A stretch of 64,000 bases of DNA. Source: Aeromonas veronii (lineage in GTDB: Bacteria > Pseudomonadota > Gammaproteobacteria > Enterobacterales > Aeromonadaceae). How positions within the stretch are numbered: the first letter of the stretch is position 1; each line of letters begins with the position of its first letter. This document shows positions 42,296 to 51,676 of this stretch, in pieces. The translations under genes and the position numbers were made by a program. Under the pieces are notes generated by a model that was given only the letters and a program-made list of their open reading frames with translations, did no database searches and was not told the DNA's origin. Location of the stretch: assembly GCA_041319085.1 (NCBI GenBank), contig CP101033.1, positions 3,002,501-3,066,500 on the forward strand, given 5' to 3'.

Positions 42296-43813
42296 ATGAT
42301 TTATACCGCTCCCGGTCAGGCAGGTGCCCTGGTCAGCTTCAAGTCCCGTTACGAAAACTTCATCGGTGGTGAGTGGGTGGCGCCGCGCGCCGGCCGCTAC
42401 TTTGAAAACATCTCGCCGGTGGATGGCAAAGTATTCTGCGAAGTCGCCCGCTCAGATGCCGCCGATATCGAGCTGGCGCTGGATGCCGCCCACAAGGCGT
42501 TCACCAGCTGGAGCAAGACCAGCGTCACCGAGCGCAGCAACCTGCTGCTGCGCATCGCCGATCGCATCGAGCAGAACATCGAAAGGCTCGCCATCGCCGA
42601 AACCTGGGAGAACGGCAAGGCGGTGCGTGAAACCCTGGCGGCAGACCTGCCGCTGGTGGTGGATCACTTCCGCTACTTCGCTGGCTGCATTCGCGCTCAG
42701 GAGGGCTCGGCCGCCGAGCTGGATCAGCATACCGTCAGCTACCACTTCAAGGAGCCCATCGGCGTGGTCGGCCAGATCATCCCGTGGAACTTCCCGCTGC
42801 TGATGGCGGCGTGGAAGCTGGCCCCGGTGCTGGCGGCGGGTTGCTGCAGCGTGCTCAAGCCCGCCGAGCAGACCCCGGTCACCATCATGCTGATGATGGA
42901 TCTCATCAAGGACATCCTGCCTGCCGGCGTGGTCAACGTGGTCAACGGCTTCGGCGCCGAGGCGGGCCAGGCGCTCGCCACCAGCAACCGGATCCAGAAA
43001 CTGGCCTTTACCGGTTCGACCGAAGTGGGCGCCCATATCCTGCGCTGCGCCGCCGACAAGCTGATCCCCTCCACCGTGGAGCTGGGGGGCAAGTCCCCTA
43101 ACATCTACTTCGCCGACGTGATGCAGCACGAGAGCAGCTACATCGACAAGGCGGTAGAAGGGATGTTGATGACCTTCTTCAACCAGGGGGAAGTGTGTAC
43201 CTGCCCCTCCCGCGCGCTGGTGCAAGCCAGCATCTACGACGACTTTATGGACCGAGTGCTGGCCCGTGCCCGCACCATCGTTCAGGGCAACCCCCTCGAT
43301 ACTGCAACTCAGGTGGGTGCGCAGGCGTCCCGCGAGCAGTTCGACAAGATCCTGGGCTACATGGAGATCGGCCGCAGCGAAGGGGCCAAGATGCTGATCG
43401 GTGGCGGCCCGGCCAAGGTGAGCGGACTGGAAGGGGGCTTCTACATCCAGCCCACCATCTTCTCCGGCCAAAACAAGATGCGGGTGTTTCAGGAGGAGAT
43501 CTTCGGGCCCGCCCTCGGGGTCACCACCTTCAAGGACGAAGCGGATGCCCTGGCCATTGCCAACGACACCCAGTACGGGTTGGGGGCAGGCCTGTGGACC
43601 CGCGACAGCAATCTGGCCTGGCGAATGGGGCGTGGCATTCAGGCTGGCCGGGTCTGGGTCAACTGCTACCACGCCTACCCGGCACACGCCGCCTTTGGCG
43701 GTTACAAGAAGTCGGGGATCGGCCGCGAGACCCACAAGATGATGCTGGACCACTACCAGAACACCAAGAACCTGCTGGTGAGCCACGACATCAACCCGCT
43801 CGGCTTCTTCTAG
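42296..43813 (+). CDS. NAD-dependent aldehyde dehydrogenase
   Basis: A 505-residue aldehyde dehydrogenase of the AldB/ExaC (acetaldehyde) type. The ATG at 42296 follows AAGGATGATGAG. Seen: NAD-binding [29 protein letters not shown], catalytic Glu in [12 protein letters not shown], catalytic Cys in [15 protein letters not shown] (about 305), and the C-terminal [26 protein letters not shown] that marks this subgroup. It oxidises acetaldehyde or related aldehydes to acids. The divergent acoR gene and the sigma-54 promoter indicate inducible control. Confidence 0.9.
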   Translation: MIYTAPGQAGALVSFKSRYENFIGGEWVAPRAGRYFENISPVDGKVFCEVARSDAADIELALDAAHKAFTSWSKTSVTERSNLLLRIADRIEQNIERLAIAETWENGKAVRETLAADLPLVVDHFRYFAGCIRAQEGSAAELDQHTVSYHFKEPIGVVGQIIPWNFPLLMAAWKLAPVLAAGCCSVLKPAEQTPVTIMLMMDLIKDILPAGVVNVVNGFGAEAGQALATSNRIQKLAFTGSTEVGAHILRCAADKLIPSTVELGGKSPNIYFADVMQHESSYIDKAVEGMLMTFFNQGEVCTCPSRALVQASIYDDFMDRVLARARTIVQGNPLDTATQVGAQASREQFDKILGYMEIGRSEGAKMLIGGGPAKVSGLEGGFYIQPTIFSGQNKMRVFQEEIFGPALGVTTFKDEADALAIANDTQYGLGAGLWTRDSNLAWRMGRGIQAGRVWVNCYHAYPAHAAFGGYKKSGIGRETHKMMLDHYQNTKNLLVSHDINPLGFF

Positions 43814-43833
43814 CGCAAGCAGATGTCATCAGA

Positions 43834-43855
43834 AAGGGCGCCTGCGGGCGCCCTT
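43834..43855 (+). terminator. Terminator after the aldehyde dehydrogenase gene
   Basis: AAGGGCGCC pairs with GGGCGCCCTT, followed by GTTATTT. Confidence 0.75.
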
Positions 43856-43884
43856 GTTATTTGGCCATATGGCCATTGGGCGTC

Positions 43885-44580
43885 TCAACCAGCCCGCCGC
43901 CAGCGGTAGCGTCGCTCCGGCCGCCCGCGCTGACCGTAGTTGAGATCCACATCCACCCGGTCTTCCGACTCCAGATACTCCAGATAGCGGCGCGCTGTGG
44001 TACGGCTGAGGGAGAGTCGCAGCGCCACCGTGTCGGTGGAGAAGACGTTCTCCGGCTCGCCCGCCAGCAGATCCAGCACCTGACGCAGGGTGATGCTGTC
44101 GATCCCCTTGGGGGTGACGCGCATCTCCTTGATCTGGGAGCGCCCCCCCTTACCCAGCAGCTTGTCGAGATCGTCCTGCTCCAGCCGACCTCGCTCGCAC
44201 AGACGGCTGTGCAGTTGCAGGATCTCATCCAGGCTCTGCTGGATGCGAAACAACCGCAGTGGCTTGATGACGTAGTCATGAACCCCCAGATTGAGGGCCT
44301 GCTGGATGGTCTCCACATCCCGCGAGGCGGTCACCATGATGACGTAGGCTTCGCGGTTGTGGCTGCGCAGACGGCTGACCCACTCAAGGCCGGAGCCATC
44401 GGGCAGCGAGACATCCACCAGCAGCAGTTGGGGCACCACATCGGCCATCATGGCATCGGCCTGGGCCAGGGTGCCGGCCCGTCCCAGCAGGGAGAAACCG
44501 GGGGTCGCCGCCACCAGTTCTGACAAGATGGCACCGATCCGATCGTCATCTTCAATAACAAGCGTGATTATTGGGTCCAT
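43885..44580 (-). CDS. DcuR/CitB-type response regulator
   Basis: A 231-residue regulator. Receiver domain about 1-120 with acidic pair EDDDR and phospho-acceptor Asp in LLLVDVSLPDGSG, plus VIKPLRLFRIQQSL. C-terminal winged helix about 150-231 (GIDSITLRQVLDLLAGEPENVFSTDTVALRLSLSRTTARRYLEYLE) is typical of the CitB/DcuR group that controls di- and tricarboxylate use. The partner kinase gene ends three bases upstream. No dicarboxylate carrier gene is next to the pair, so the target is not visible. Confidence 0.88.
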   Translation of the reverse strand: MDPIITLVIEDDDRIGAILSELVAATPGFSLLGRAGTLAQADAMMADVVPQLLLVDVSLPDGSGLEWVSRLRSHNREAYVIMVTASRDVETIQQALNLGVHDYVIKPLRLFRIQQSLDEILQLHSRLCERGRLEQDDLDKLLGKGGRSQIKEMRVTPKGIDSITLRQVLDLLAGEPENVFSTDTVALRLSLSRTTARRYLEYLESEDRVDVDLNYGQRGRPERRYRWRRAG

Positions 44581-44583
44581 GGC

Positions 44584-46152
44584 TCACATTAATTGGTTTT
44601 TATTCAAGTAGATACCAAACAGGGTGGTCTGTTCGGCAGTTCGCCGCCATTCTATCACACCCTCGTGCCGACCCACGGTCTCCTTGACCAGGAACAGGCC
44701 CACCCCGTGATCGCCACTCTGGCGACTCACCCCGTAATCGAACAGATGATCGGCCAGCTCCTCGTCAACCCCCTCGCCGCTATCCTCCACCTCAATCACC
44801 AGCCGCCGCCCCACATCGCACAGGGACAGCAGCACCCGGGGCGGCCGCTGCTGGCGGTTGCGCCAGGCCGCCTGCAAACCGTTATCCAGCAGGTTGCCAA
44901 TCAGCGTGATGAGATCGGCCGAGACCGAGGCCGGATACTCCGCCAGCGCCGAGTCGGGATCGAGCTCCAGGGTCACCCCCAGCTCGCGGGCCCGGCTGAA
45001 CTTGCCGAGGATCAGCCCCGCTACCGGCTTGTTGTCGATCAGCCGCAGCAGCTCCTGCAACATGGTCTGGCACGCTTCATTCTCCTGCTGGATCAGCTCC
45101 ACCGCCTGATCCACATGGCCCAACTGCAGCAAGCCGGAGAGGCTGCTCAGCTTGTTGGCAAACTCGTGGCTTTGCATCCGCAGCATCTCGGCATACTGGC
45201 GCAGATGGGTCACCTGCACCCCCAGACTGGCAGCCACCTCCGGACGACTGAAGATCAGCAACCGCCCCGGAGCCTTGCCCTGCACCGCCTGCCAGCGACC
45301 AACGAAGGACTCCCCCTGAATGGTGAAGCTCACCTCGCTCCGCTCCTGCTCCAGACAGGGGGCAAGAGGCGGCACCAGCTCAGCCAGCGACTGCCCTTGC
45401 AGGGCGTGGCGCCCGGTGACCGGCAGCCGCAGCTGATAGCTAGCCGTGCTGTTGATCATGTTGATGTTACCGTGGCCATCGAGGGCGATGACCCCTTCGG
45501 TGATGTGTTCCAGCACCAGGTCCTGCAGGGTAAAGCGGCGCACGATCGCCTCCGGCTCCAGATCGAGCAGGGTCTTGCGCAGCAGGTATTGCACCCAGAG
45601 CGCCAGCAGCAGGCCACACCCCAGCACCGCCACGATGGCGCTGATCAGCAGGGCCACCCGCTCCATGTAAATGCCCTCCACCTGCTGCATCAGGTAGCCC
45701 ACCACCACGGCCCCCATGACGCGTCCGTCCCCGCCCACCACCGGGGAGAAGCAGCGGATCGCCGGCCCCATGGTGCCCCGATCCTTGGAACAGTAGCTAC
45801 GCCGCTCCTGCAGCGCGGGCCAGATATCTTCGCCACGGAACTTCTGTCCCACCAGTTCGGAGTTGGGGTGGCTGAGACGGCGACCATGCTCGTCGGTCAC
45901 CACCATATAGGTGACATCAGTGCGGTTGCTGACCGCCTCCATGTAGTCGCGCAGGGTCGGGTCCCTCCCCTGCCGCAGCGCCTCGACCACCCGGGTATCG
46001 GCCGCCATGATCCGGGCCAAATCGCTCCCCTTCTCCTGCAGGTTGCTCTCCAGCAGATGACGGATAAAGAGGGCCAGCAAGCTGCCCAATATGAGGATCA
46101 GCAGCAGGGAGAGCCCAAGGGAGAGAGTGACCAACTGATGGCGAAGTTTCAT
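44584..46152 (-). CDS. DcuS/CitA-type sensor histidine kinase
   Basis: A 522-residue kinase. The ATG at 46152 has AAGG seven bases upstream; a second ATG lies two codons earlier. Two membrane helices (about 8-32 and 165-190) enclose a PAS-like periplasmic domain of the citrate/fumarate type (DPTLRDYMEAVSNRTDVTYMVVTDEHGRRLSHPN). A cytoplasmic PAS (about 210-300) leads to the H box MLRMQSHEFANKLSSLSGLLQL and N box LIGNLLDNGLQAA. The carboxylate sensed is not known. It is followed directly by its regulator. Confidence 0.9.
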   Translation of the reverse strand: MKLRHQLVTLSLGLSLLLILILGSLLALFIRHLLESNLQEKGSDLARIMAADTRVVEALRQGRDPTLRDYMEAVSNRTDVTYMVVTDEHGRRLSHPNSELVGQKFRGEDIWPALQERRSYCSKDRGTMGPAIRCFSPVVGGDGRVMGAVVVGYLMQQVEGIYMERVALLISAIVAVLGCGLLLALWVQYLLRKTLLDLEPEAIVRRFTLQDLVLEHITEGVIALDGHGNINMINSTASYQLRLPVTGRHALQGQSLAELVPPLAPCLEQERSEVSFTIQGESFVGRWQAVQGKAPGRLLIFSRPEVAASLGVQVTHLRQYAEMLRMQSHEFANKLSSLSGLLQLGHVDQAVELIQQENEACQTMLQELLRLIDNKPVAGLILGKFSRARELGVTLELDPDSALAEYPASVSADLITLIGNLLDNGLQAAWRNRQQRPPRVLLSLCDVGRRLVIEVEDSGEGVDEELADHLFDYGVSRQSGDHGVGLFLVKETVGRHEGVIEWRRTAEQTTLFGIYLNKNQLM

Positions 46153-46301
46153 GCACATACCTTAAATCGTCAGGACGCGGCCCAATAGTGCGGATGCCAC
46201 CAGGTCTGGTCAATCAAAGGTGCCGGATCGCCGGCAAAGCAGCAAAGGGATCAGGTTGCTCACCACATATTGATAGCTGTCGGCAGTCGGCTGCCGCCTG
46301 C

Positions 46302-46493
46302 TTATAACGGCGCGGCAGCCGGCCGCTCAAGCTCGGTCAGTAGGGAGCCCGGCACGAACATCACATTCCAGCCGGAATACGGGGCGCAGGTCACCAGCCC
46401 AAGAAAGATAAAGAGCAGTATCCCAGTTATTTGTTGGCCACCTATCACGGCGACCTTTTCTTGTGTGGTTGGGAGGGGTGAGAGGTTTTTCAT
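46302..46493 (-). CDS. Possible small membrane protein
   Basis: A 63-codon frame (MKNLSPLPTTQEKVAVIGGQ...) with one hydrophobic stretch (ITGILLFIFLGLVTCAPYSGW). It lies in a gene-free 696-base gap (46153-46848), on the strand of the sensor kinase. No clear ribosome site precedes the ATG. It could be a small membrane protein or the worn start of a carrier gene. Confidence 0.35.
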   Translation of the reverse strand: MKNLSPLPTTQEKVAVIGGQQITGILLFIFLGLVTCAPYSGWNVMFVPGSLLTELERPAAAPL

Positions 46494-46769
46494 TGTTATG
46501 AAATGTGATCTGCGTGTGATTGCCGCGCTACTTTATTGAACCCCCACTCCTCGGTCGGTTAGCCAGACTACAAAACCATATAAAAACATTAAAAACTTAA
46601 ACTTCATGGTGCCACCCAGGGCGGGAGCACACTTCGCTGCTTATTTAGCTTTAGCCAAAGAACAACTTGAACAACACCGGTAAAAGAACCCCGCGTGGAT
46701 CCGTGCCGGAAACAATATCAGGGGCTCGAATGCCACTCACTCGCACCAACCAAAGATCCGACCAGAAAC

Positions 46770-46783
46770 ATGATCTTCATCAC
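46770..46783. promoter_or_regulatory. FNR-like site upstream of the MarR-family gene
   Basis: ATGATCTTCATCAC matches the FNR consensus TTGAT-N4-ATCAA in the eight inner bases (TGAT and ATCA). The remaining DNA from 46494 to 46769 shows no gene. Confidence 0.3.
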
Positions 46784-46792
46784 GCTATTTAC

Positions 46793-46829
46793 TTAGCCTG
46801 CTAAATAAGTAAAATGCTTAGCAGGCTAA
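46793..46829. promoter_or_regulatory. Twin palindromic operators of the MarR-family regulator
   Basis: TTAGCCTGCTAA (46793-46804) and TTAGCAGGCTAA (46818-46829) are each palindromic, and together with flanking ACTTAG/CTAAGT form a longer inverted repeat. Their centres are 25 bases apart and the second ends 19 bases before the ATG. This is where a MarR/SlyA autorepressor would bind. Confidence 0.7.
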
Positions 46830-46848
46830 GTACATTGAGGATGAGAAG

Positions 46849-47361
46849 ATGACGGATCTGGAAAGGTTGCGTGAGCTGTCGCTCGCCGAGCAGATAGCGC
46901 GGATGCACCGGCTATGGCGTACTGCCGCCGATCTGGAGTTGGCGCCCCTTGGCCTCACCCATCCCCGCTGGACCGCACTGTGGAAACTTTCCCGCATGGG
47001 GAACCATGTCAGCCAGAAGACCCTGGCCGAAGCCCTCGAGATAGAGCTCCCTTCCCTGATGCGCACCCTGGGCCAGCTGGAAGAGCAGGGACTGATTGAG
47101 CGCCACTGCTGCAGTCAGGACAAGCGCGCCCGTATCGTCTGCGTGACCCCGGCTGGCCAGACTCTGCTCGATCAGATCGCCGACCGCATCATGAATATCC
47201 GCCGCGAGCTGCTGGGGGGCATCGACGAACAGACCCTGCAACTGTTTGAAGCCACGGTGCAGCGGATCTCGGCCAACGCCCTCAGCAAGATTGAACAGCA
47301 CCACGACCGACAGGCAGGAGGCGATACAAGCCCTCCCGATGCCAGCACAGAGAGAGAATAA
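46849..47361 (+). CDS. MarR/SlyA-family transcriptional regulator
   Basis: A 170-residue winged-helix regulator. Helices about 15-50 form the dimer region; the recognition part is GNHVSQKTLAEALEIELPSLMRTLGQLEEQGLIERHCCSQDKRARIVCVTPAGQTLL (about 50-108), close to SlyA. The strong double operator just upstream implies self-repression. It is followed at one base by a membrane fusion protein and then a DUF2955 protein, so it most likely controls this efflux operon in response to a small aromatic or toxic compound (inference). Confidence 0.9.
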   Translation: MTDLERLRELSLAEQIARMHRLWRTAADLELAPLGLTHPRWTALWKLSRMGNHVSQKTLAEALEIELPSLMRTLGQLEEQGLIERHCCSQDKRARIVCVTPAGQTLLDQIADRIMNIRRELLGGIDEQTLQLFEATVQRISANALSKIEQHHDRQAGGDTSPPDASTERE

Positions 47362-47362
47362 G

Positions 47363-48418
47363 ATGACACCGGATCAACAATTTACCCGCTGGATCAAATG
47401 GTCCATGGCAGGCTTTGCCGCCCTTTTTGCCTATTTTCTGGTAGCCGATCTGCTGATGCCCCTCACGCCGCAGGCGATGGCTACCCGGGTGGTCACCAAG
47501 CTTGCCCCGCAAGTGAGCGGCAAGGTGGTCGAAGTTGCCGTTCACAACAACCAGCAAGTCAAGAAAGGGGACCTGCTGTTTACCCTGGATCCCGAGCCCT
47601 TCGCACTGGCGGTAGAGCAGGCCCGTCTGGCCTTGGCTCAGGCCGAACAACAGAACAACGAACTGGATGCAGAATTGACCGCTGCCGCCGCCGATATCAG
47701 CGCCAAAGAGGCGCTGGCCAGCCAGAAGTGGCGAGAAGCAGAGCGCCTCGATGCGCTGTTCCAGCGTCACATGGTCTCATTGCAACAAAAAGATGAGGCG
47801 GACAGCGCCCTGCGCAGTGCTCAGGCCAACCTGCGCGCCAGCCAGGCCAAACTGGCCCAGATCAAGGCCAGCCGTGGCGTGACCGGTGAGGACAATCTGT
47901 TGCTGCGCCAGGCTCGCAACAAGCTGGCGCAGGCGGAGCTGGCCCTCTCTTACAGCCGGGTTCACGCGGATCAGGATGGCACCATCACCAACCTGCAGCT
48001 CAAACCGGGCAGTATCGCCAGCGCGGGCAGCCCGCTGCTGGCGCTGGTGTCAGAGCAGGTCGATGTGATCGCCGACTTTCGGGAGAAGAGCCTGCGCCAT
48101 GTCGGCGAGCAAACCCGCGCCCTGGTCGCCTTCGATGGCGAGCCGGGCCAGCTCTATCCTGCCCGGGTGAGCAGTCTGGATGCCGGGGTGAGTGCCGGTC
48201 AGTTTGATGCCAACGGTCGGCTGGCGGCGCCGACGGAGTCGGATCGCTGGGTACGGGATGCCCAGCGGATGCGGCTGCACCTCGAGCTAGAGCAGTTACC
48301 CGACCATCTGCCAGCAGGAGCGCGGGCCACGGTGCAACTGCTGCCAGACAATGCCCTGACCGCCATGCTGGCACGGGGCCAGATCCACCTGCTCAGCCTG
48401 CTCCATTATGTCTATTAA
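47363..48418 (+). CDS. HlyD-family membrane fusion protein
   Basis: A 351-residue periplasmic adaptor. One membrane anchor near residues 13-31 (WSMAGFAALFAYFLVADLL), a lipoyl/biotinyl half (LAPQVSGKVVEVAVHNNQQVKKGDLLFTLDPEPF), a long coiled-coil hairpin (about 80-185), then the second lipoyl half and beta-barrel (VHADQDGTITNLQLKPGSIASAGSPLLALV). The order resembles AaeA/EmrA-type adaptors. It overlaps the following DUF2955 gene by 11 bases and should link that pump to the outer membrane. Confidence 0.88.
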   Translation: MTPDQQFTRWIKWSMAGFAALFAYFLVADLLMPLTPQAMATRVVTKLAPQVSGKVVEVAVHNNQQVKKGDLLFTLDPEPFALAVEQARLALAQAEQQNNELDAELTAAAADISAKEALASQKWREAERLDALFQRHMVSLQQKDEADSALRSAQANLRASQAKLAQIKASRGVTGEDNLLLRQARNKLAQAELALSYSRVHADQDGTITNLQLKPGSIASAGSPLLALVSEQVDVIADFREKSLRHVGEQTRALVAFDGEPGQLYPARVSSLDAGVSAGQFDANGRLAAPTESDRWVRDAQRMRLHLELEQLPDHLPAGARATVQLLPDNALTAMLARGQIHLLSLLHYVY

Positions 48419-49511
48419 TCAGGTATCTACTAATCCCGTAGCGACCTCCGTAGCTGCCGATACCGTGCCTGCTCATCACGCCACGCACCTCTGGTATCGG
48501 CCCCTTACCGGCAACGAGCTGCGTCAGTGTTTGCGTATCGCTTTTGGCTGCACCACGGGCTTTCTGCTCTGCAAGCTGTTTGGCTGGGGTTACGGGGTCT
48601 TCTACACGGTCACACCGGTGCTGCTGCTGGGGATGGTGCCAGTGATGAATGGCCATGCCGCCCGCCAGCTTATCGCTTCAGCGGTGGCCTGTGGTGTAGA
48701 GGTCGGGCTGCTGGGGGGGCTGTTTGGCAGCCATCCAGCGCTGATAACCCCCATCGCCTTTCTGCTGTTTCTCTACCGCTTCGCTGCCATGTCACGCGGC
48801 AGCCTGTTTCTGTTCGGGGCCAACGGGGTGCTGAGCCTCAGCATCATGCTGCACTTTGCCAGCTATCCACAAACCGATCTTAACGATCTGATTTTCAACA
48901 ATCTTTGGGCAAACATCCTGTCGGTGCTGATCGCCTATATGATGACGGCGCTGATCCCCGACCTGGAGGCACGACCGAAACCGGCACCCGCCCCCAAGGC
49001 GCCGCACCGGATGCGCCACGAGGCGCTACTGGGCGCCACGGTGGCCACCCTGTCGTTCCTGTCCTTTCAGCTGTTTGATCTGCGTGACTCCATGTCAGCC
49101 CAGGCCACCACCCTGCTGGTACTGTTCCCCATGCACTGGAACGGCGCCCTCAGTTATGCCCGCAAACGGGCGATGGGTACCTTGCTGGGGGTCACCTTTG
49201 GCCTGCTCGGCCAGCTGGTGCTCTATGACTGGTCAGGTCAGCTGCTGCTGGTCGCCCCGCTGCTGTGGCTCGGCGCCATGTTGTTCAGCCATGCCCACGT
49301 CAAGGAGGCAGGCGGTTCCGGCGTCGGCTTTGGTGCCCTCACCACCCTCGGCATTCTGTTTGGTCAATACCTCACGCCGGGCAACGATCTGGTGTTCAGC
49401 GCCCTCTACCGGGTCAGCAGCATCCTGTTTGCCATCGTGGTCACCCTGCTGGCCTGCTACCTCATCCACCGGTTGCTCAACCGCTTCGAGGCGACCCGCT
49501 TCGGTTATTGA
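48408..49511 (+). CDS. DUF2955/FUSC-family efflux membrane protein
   Basis: A 367-residue inner-membrane protein. Two sets of about five membrane helices (for example FLLCKLFGWGYGVFYTVTPVLLLGMVPV and LLVLFPMHWNGALSYARKRAMGTLLGVTFGLLGQLVLY) lie either side of a cytoplasmic linker rich in Pro/Lys (LEARPKPAPAPKAPHRMRHE). The family pairs with HlyD-type adaptors in exporters of aromatic acids and related compounds. Translation is coupled to the adaptor by an 11-base overlap. Confidence 0.8.
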   Translation: MSINQVSTNPVATSVAADTVPAHHATHLWYRPLTGNELRQCLRIAFGCTTGFLLCKLFGWGYGVFYTVTPVLLLGMVPVMNGHAARQLIASAVACGVEVGLLGGLFGSHPALITPIAFLLFLYRFAAMSRGSLFLFGANGVLSLSIMLHFASYPQTDLNDLIFNNLWANILSVLIAYMMTALIPDLEARPKPAPAPKAPHRMRHEALLGATVATLSFLSFQLFDLRDSMSAQATTLLVLFPMHWNGALSYARKRAMGTLLGVTFGLLGQLVLYDWSGQLLLVAPLLWLGAMLFSHAHVKEAGGSGVGFGALTTLGILFGQYLTPGNDLVFSALYRVSSILFAIVVTLLACYLIHRLLNRFEATRFGY

Positions 49512-49679
49512 TCTCCTGTTGTAAACACTGTTGTCTGCCCATGGATGAGCTCTCTTTCGCCCCGTCGCCTGCCGGGGCATTTTTTTGTCTCCCTCGTTTT
49601 CCTGCCTCGCACTCCCCGCTGCCACAGGTCAGCGCAGAAGTGTGGCTATGCTTGAAAAGCTGCTGTCGATGAGGTGTAC

Positions 49680-50025
49680 CTATGGTCATATTATTTAAAA
49701 AAATGGCTGGTTTATCTGGTACGACTGGCCACCAACCCACTCGGGCCGCACCGCTGCTCATTGGCGCCGAAGCTGGTCAAGGCGGTGTTCGCCGCCGGAG
49801 GGAGCGAGATTGTGTTTCGCCCCCTCACCGAAGATAACCGCCAGCATTACCACTGGCACGCCCCCCCGTTGTTCGAGGAGGCTCTCGCCTTCTCCCGCCA
49901 CCACCCACAAGAGGAAACACTGGCCAAACGGTTCGAGCAGGCGCTGCAGAAGATCAACAACAACGGCACCTATGAGACTCTCAGCCGCCAATATAAAACC
50001 CAACTTGGCTTGCATGGATTGTCGC
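49680..50025 (+). pseudogene. Family-3 solute-binding protein remnant with internal deletion
   Basis: The frame reads APKLVKAVFAAGGSEIVFRPLT, like the N-terminal region of amino-acid-binding proteins, then passes straight into EEALAFSRHHPQEETLAKRFEQALQKINNNGTYETLSRQY, like their C-terminal end. A middle part of about 130 residues is missing, as is a proper signal peptide; the ATG at 49682 reads a different frame. I judge it a decayed gene. 49512-49679 and 50026-50134 hold nothing else I can name. Confidence 0.55.
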
Positions 50026-50134
50026 GCCCTTGCTGGTATCGAAATCCCACCTCACACCCACGACGGTATGCCGGACAGCCAGCGGCGCACCGAATGGCCC
50101 CGATGATTGAACAATAACGGTAACCTGTTAGGCC

Positions 50135-51668
50135 GTAACTGTTCACCCGCAGGGTATTGACAGGCAAATAATGATACGATCGTCTCTTGATCCACATTTG
50201 CTTCTTGTTTGATCCTGCCCATCAGGCAACCTTGTCTTCATGAACAGGAACAACACGCCTCCACCAGGATTGCCGCTCACGCTGGAGCAGGCCAATGAGC
50301 TGATTTACAAGCTACTCGACCGTATTGCCGAGCTGGAGGATCGCCTTAATCAACACAGCGGCAATTCATCCAAGCCGCCATCCAGCGATGGCGCAGCGGC
50401 CCCACGCTCTGAGCGCAAACGGCCTGCTTCTGGCAAGAAGCGGGGGCACAGCCCGGCCACAAGGGGAGCCGGCGCGAACTGCATCCCCATGATGCCCGGC
50501 TGACGACAACGGCTCACTATCCGGCGTCGGAGTGCCTCTGTTGCGGTGGCAACGTCTTGCCTCATGCCAAACCCTACCGCGTGCATCAGGTGTTTGAACT
50601 GCCCGAGGTAAGCTACTTCGTCACTGAGCATCGGCTGTTTCGGGGCACCTGCACTCACTGCGTGACCAGTGCCCAGGCTGAGCTGCCCGAGACGATCAGC
50701 TGCTGCCAGATGGGCACCCATTTACTCAGTTACATTGCCCTGCAAAGTGGCCAGTTCCATCAGAGCATCAGCCAGATACAGCAGCAGCTTAAACAGCACT
50801 TCGGCCTGACCTTCAGTCGCGGTGCCATCAGCGAGGCGCAGGGCCGGGTGAGCGCCATGCTCACCCCCACGCACCAGGCCATCAAGCGGCAGGTGCAGTC
50901 GGCAAGCCATATCCATGCCGATGAGACCCGGCACCAGCGCGGTGGCGAGCGGCGCTGGATGTGGTTGGCGCTGAGCAAGATTGCGGTCTGCTTCATGACC
51001 GCCTACGGGCGTGGTCAGGATGCCGCCAAGCGGTTGCTGGGTTCTGAACTCGATGGCGTGTTGGTGACAGATCAGTACGCCGGTTACCGCTTCATCGATG
51101 CCAGTCAGCGTCAGCTGTGCTGGGCCCATGTGGCGCGCAATGTGGCCGCAATAGCCGATAGCAGTGATGACGTTAATCAGCTAATCGGAGCCCGCCTGGT
51201 CCTGCTGGCAGACAGCGTGTTCAGGGCCAGGCACCGATGGGAAAACGGTCTGCTGAGCAAAGAGCGTTATCTGCGAAGGCTCAGGCGATACAGGCAAAAC
51301 TGGCGCAAGCGGTTGGAATTGGGAGCGTTATGGTGCACCAAGCGTTACCGTGGGCGCTGTGAACTCTTGCTCCGGGATGACGAGATGCTGTGGCGGTTCA
51401 TGAACGATGATGAGCTCGCCTTGACTAACAACGAGGCGGAGCGAGCCCTGCGCGGTTATGTGCTGTGGCGTAAGGGAAGCTTTGGCGTTTGGTCTCATCG
51501 AGGGGAACAATTTCGCCAGCGCATCCTGTCATTGGTGGAGACCGCCAAAAAACTGGGTCGTTGTCCTCAGGAGTGGTTGCGAGCAGTTGTTCGTGCTTGC
51601 ATCGAGAAAACAGATTACCCCATTCCTGTCGAATTGTGTGTGTCAAGCCCCTGTCGGTGAACGCTTAC
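50135..51668 (+). mobile_element. IS66-family insertion sequence with 8-bp target duplication
   Basis: A 1534-bp element. The left end GTAACTGTTCACC...CAGGG (50135) and right end ...CCCTGTCGGTGAACGCTTAC (51668) are imperfect inverted repeats beginning GTAA(C/G), the IS66 signature. The flanks 50127-50134 and 51669-51676 are both GTTAGGCC. Only the transposase gene is present, without the tnpA/tnpB helpers of classical IS66, as in the ISBst12-like group. Confidence 0.9.
50240..51660 (+). pseudogene. IS66-family transposase, frameshifted at a G5 run
   Basis: The first frame (50240-50503) has the IS66 N-terminus: a coiled coil (LTLEQANELIYKLLDRIAELEDRLNQHSGNSSKPPSSDG). The second frame (in use from about 50447 to 51660) has a zinc-binding CLCCGG, the catalytic domain SHIHADETRH, VLVTDQYAGYRFI, CWAHVARN and LTNNEAERALRGYVLWRKGSFG. 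They join if the G5 run at 50442-50446 had six G, reading KKRGAQPGHKGSRREL. Dead copy or undercalled run. Confidence 0.88.
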
Positions 51669-51676
51669 GTTAGGCC

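Noticed and set aside
44593..46188. A 531-codon plus-strand frame opposite the DcuS-like kinase
   Set aside because: Antisense shadow; no start signal and His/Gln-rich low-information sequence.
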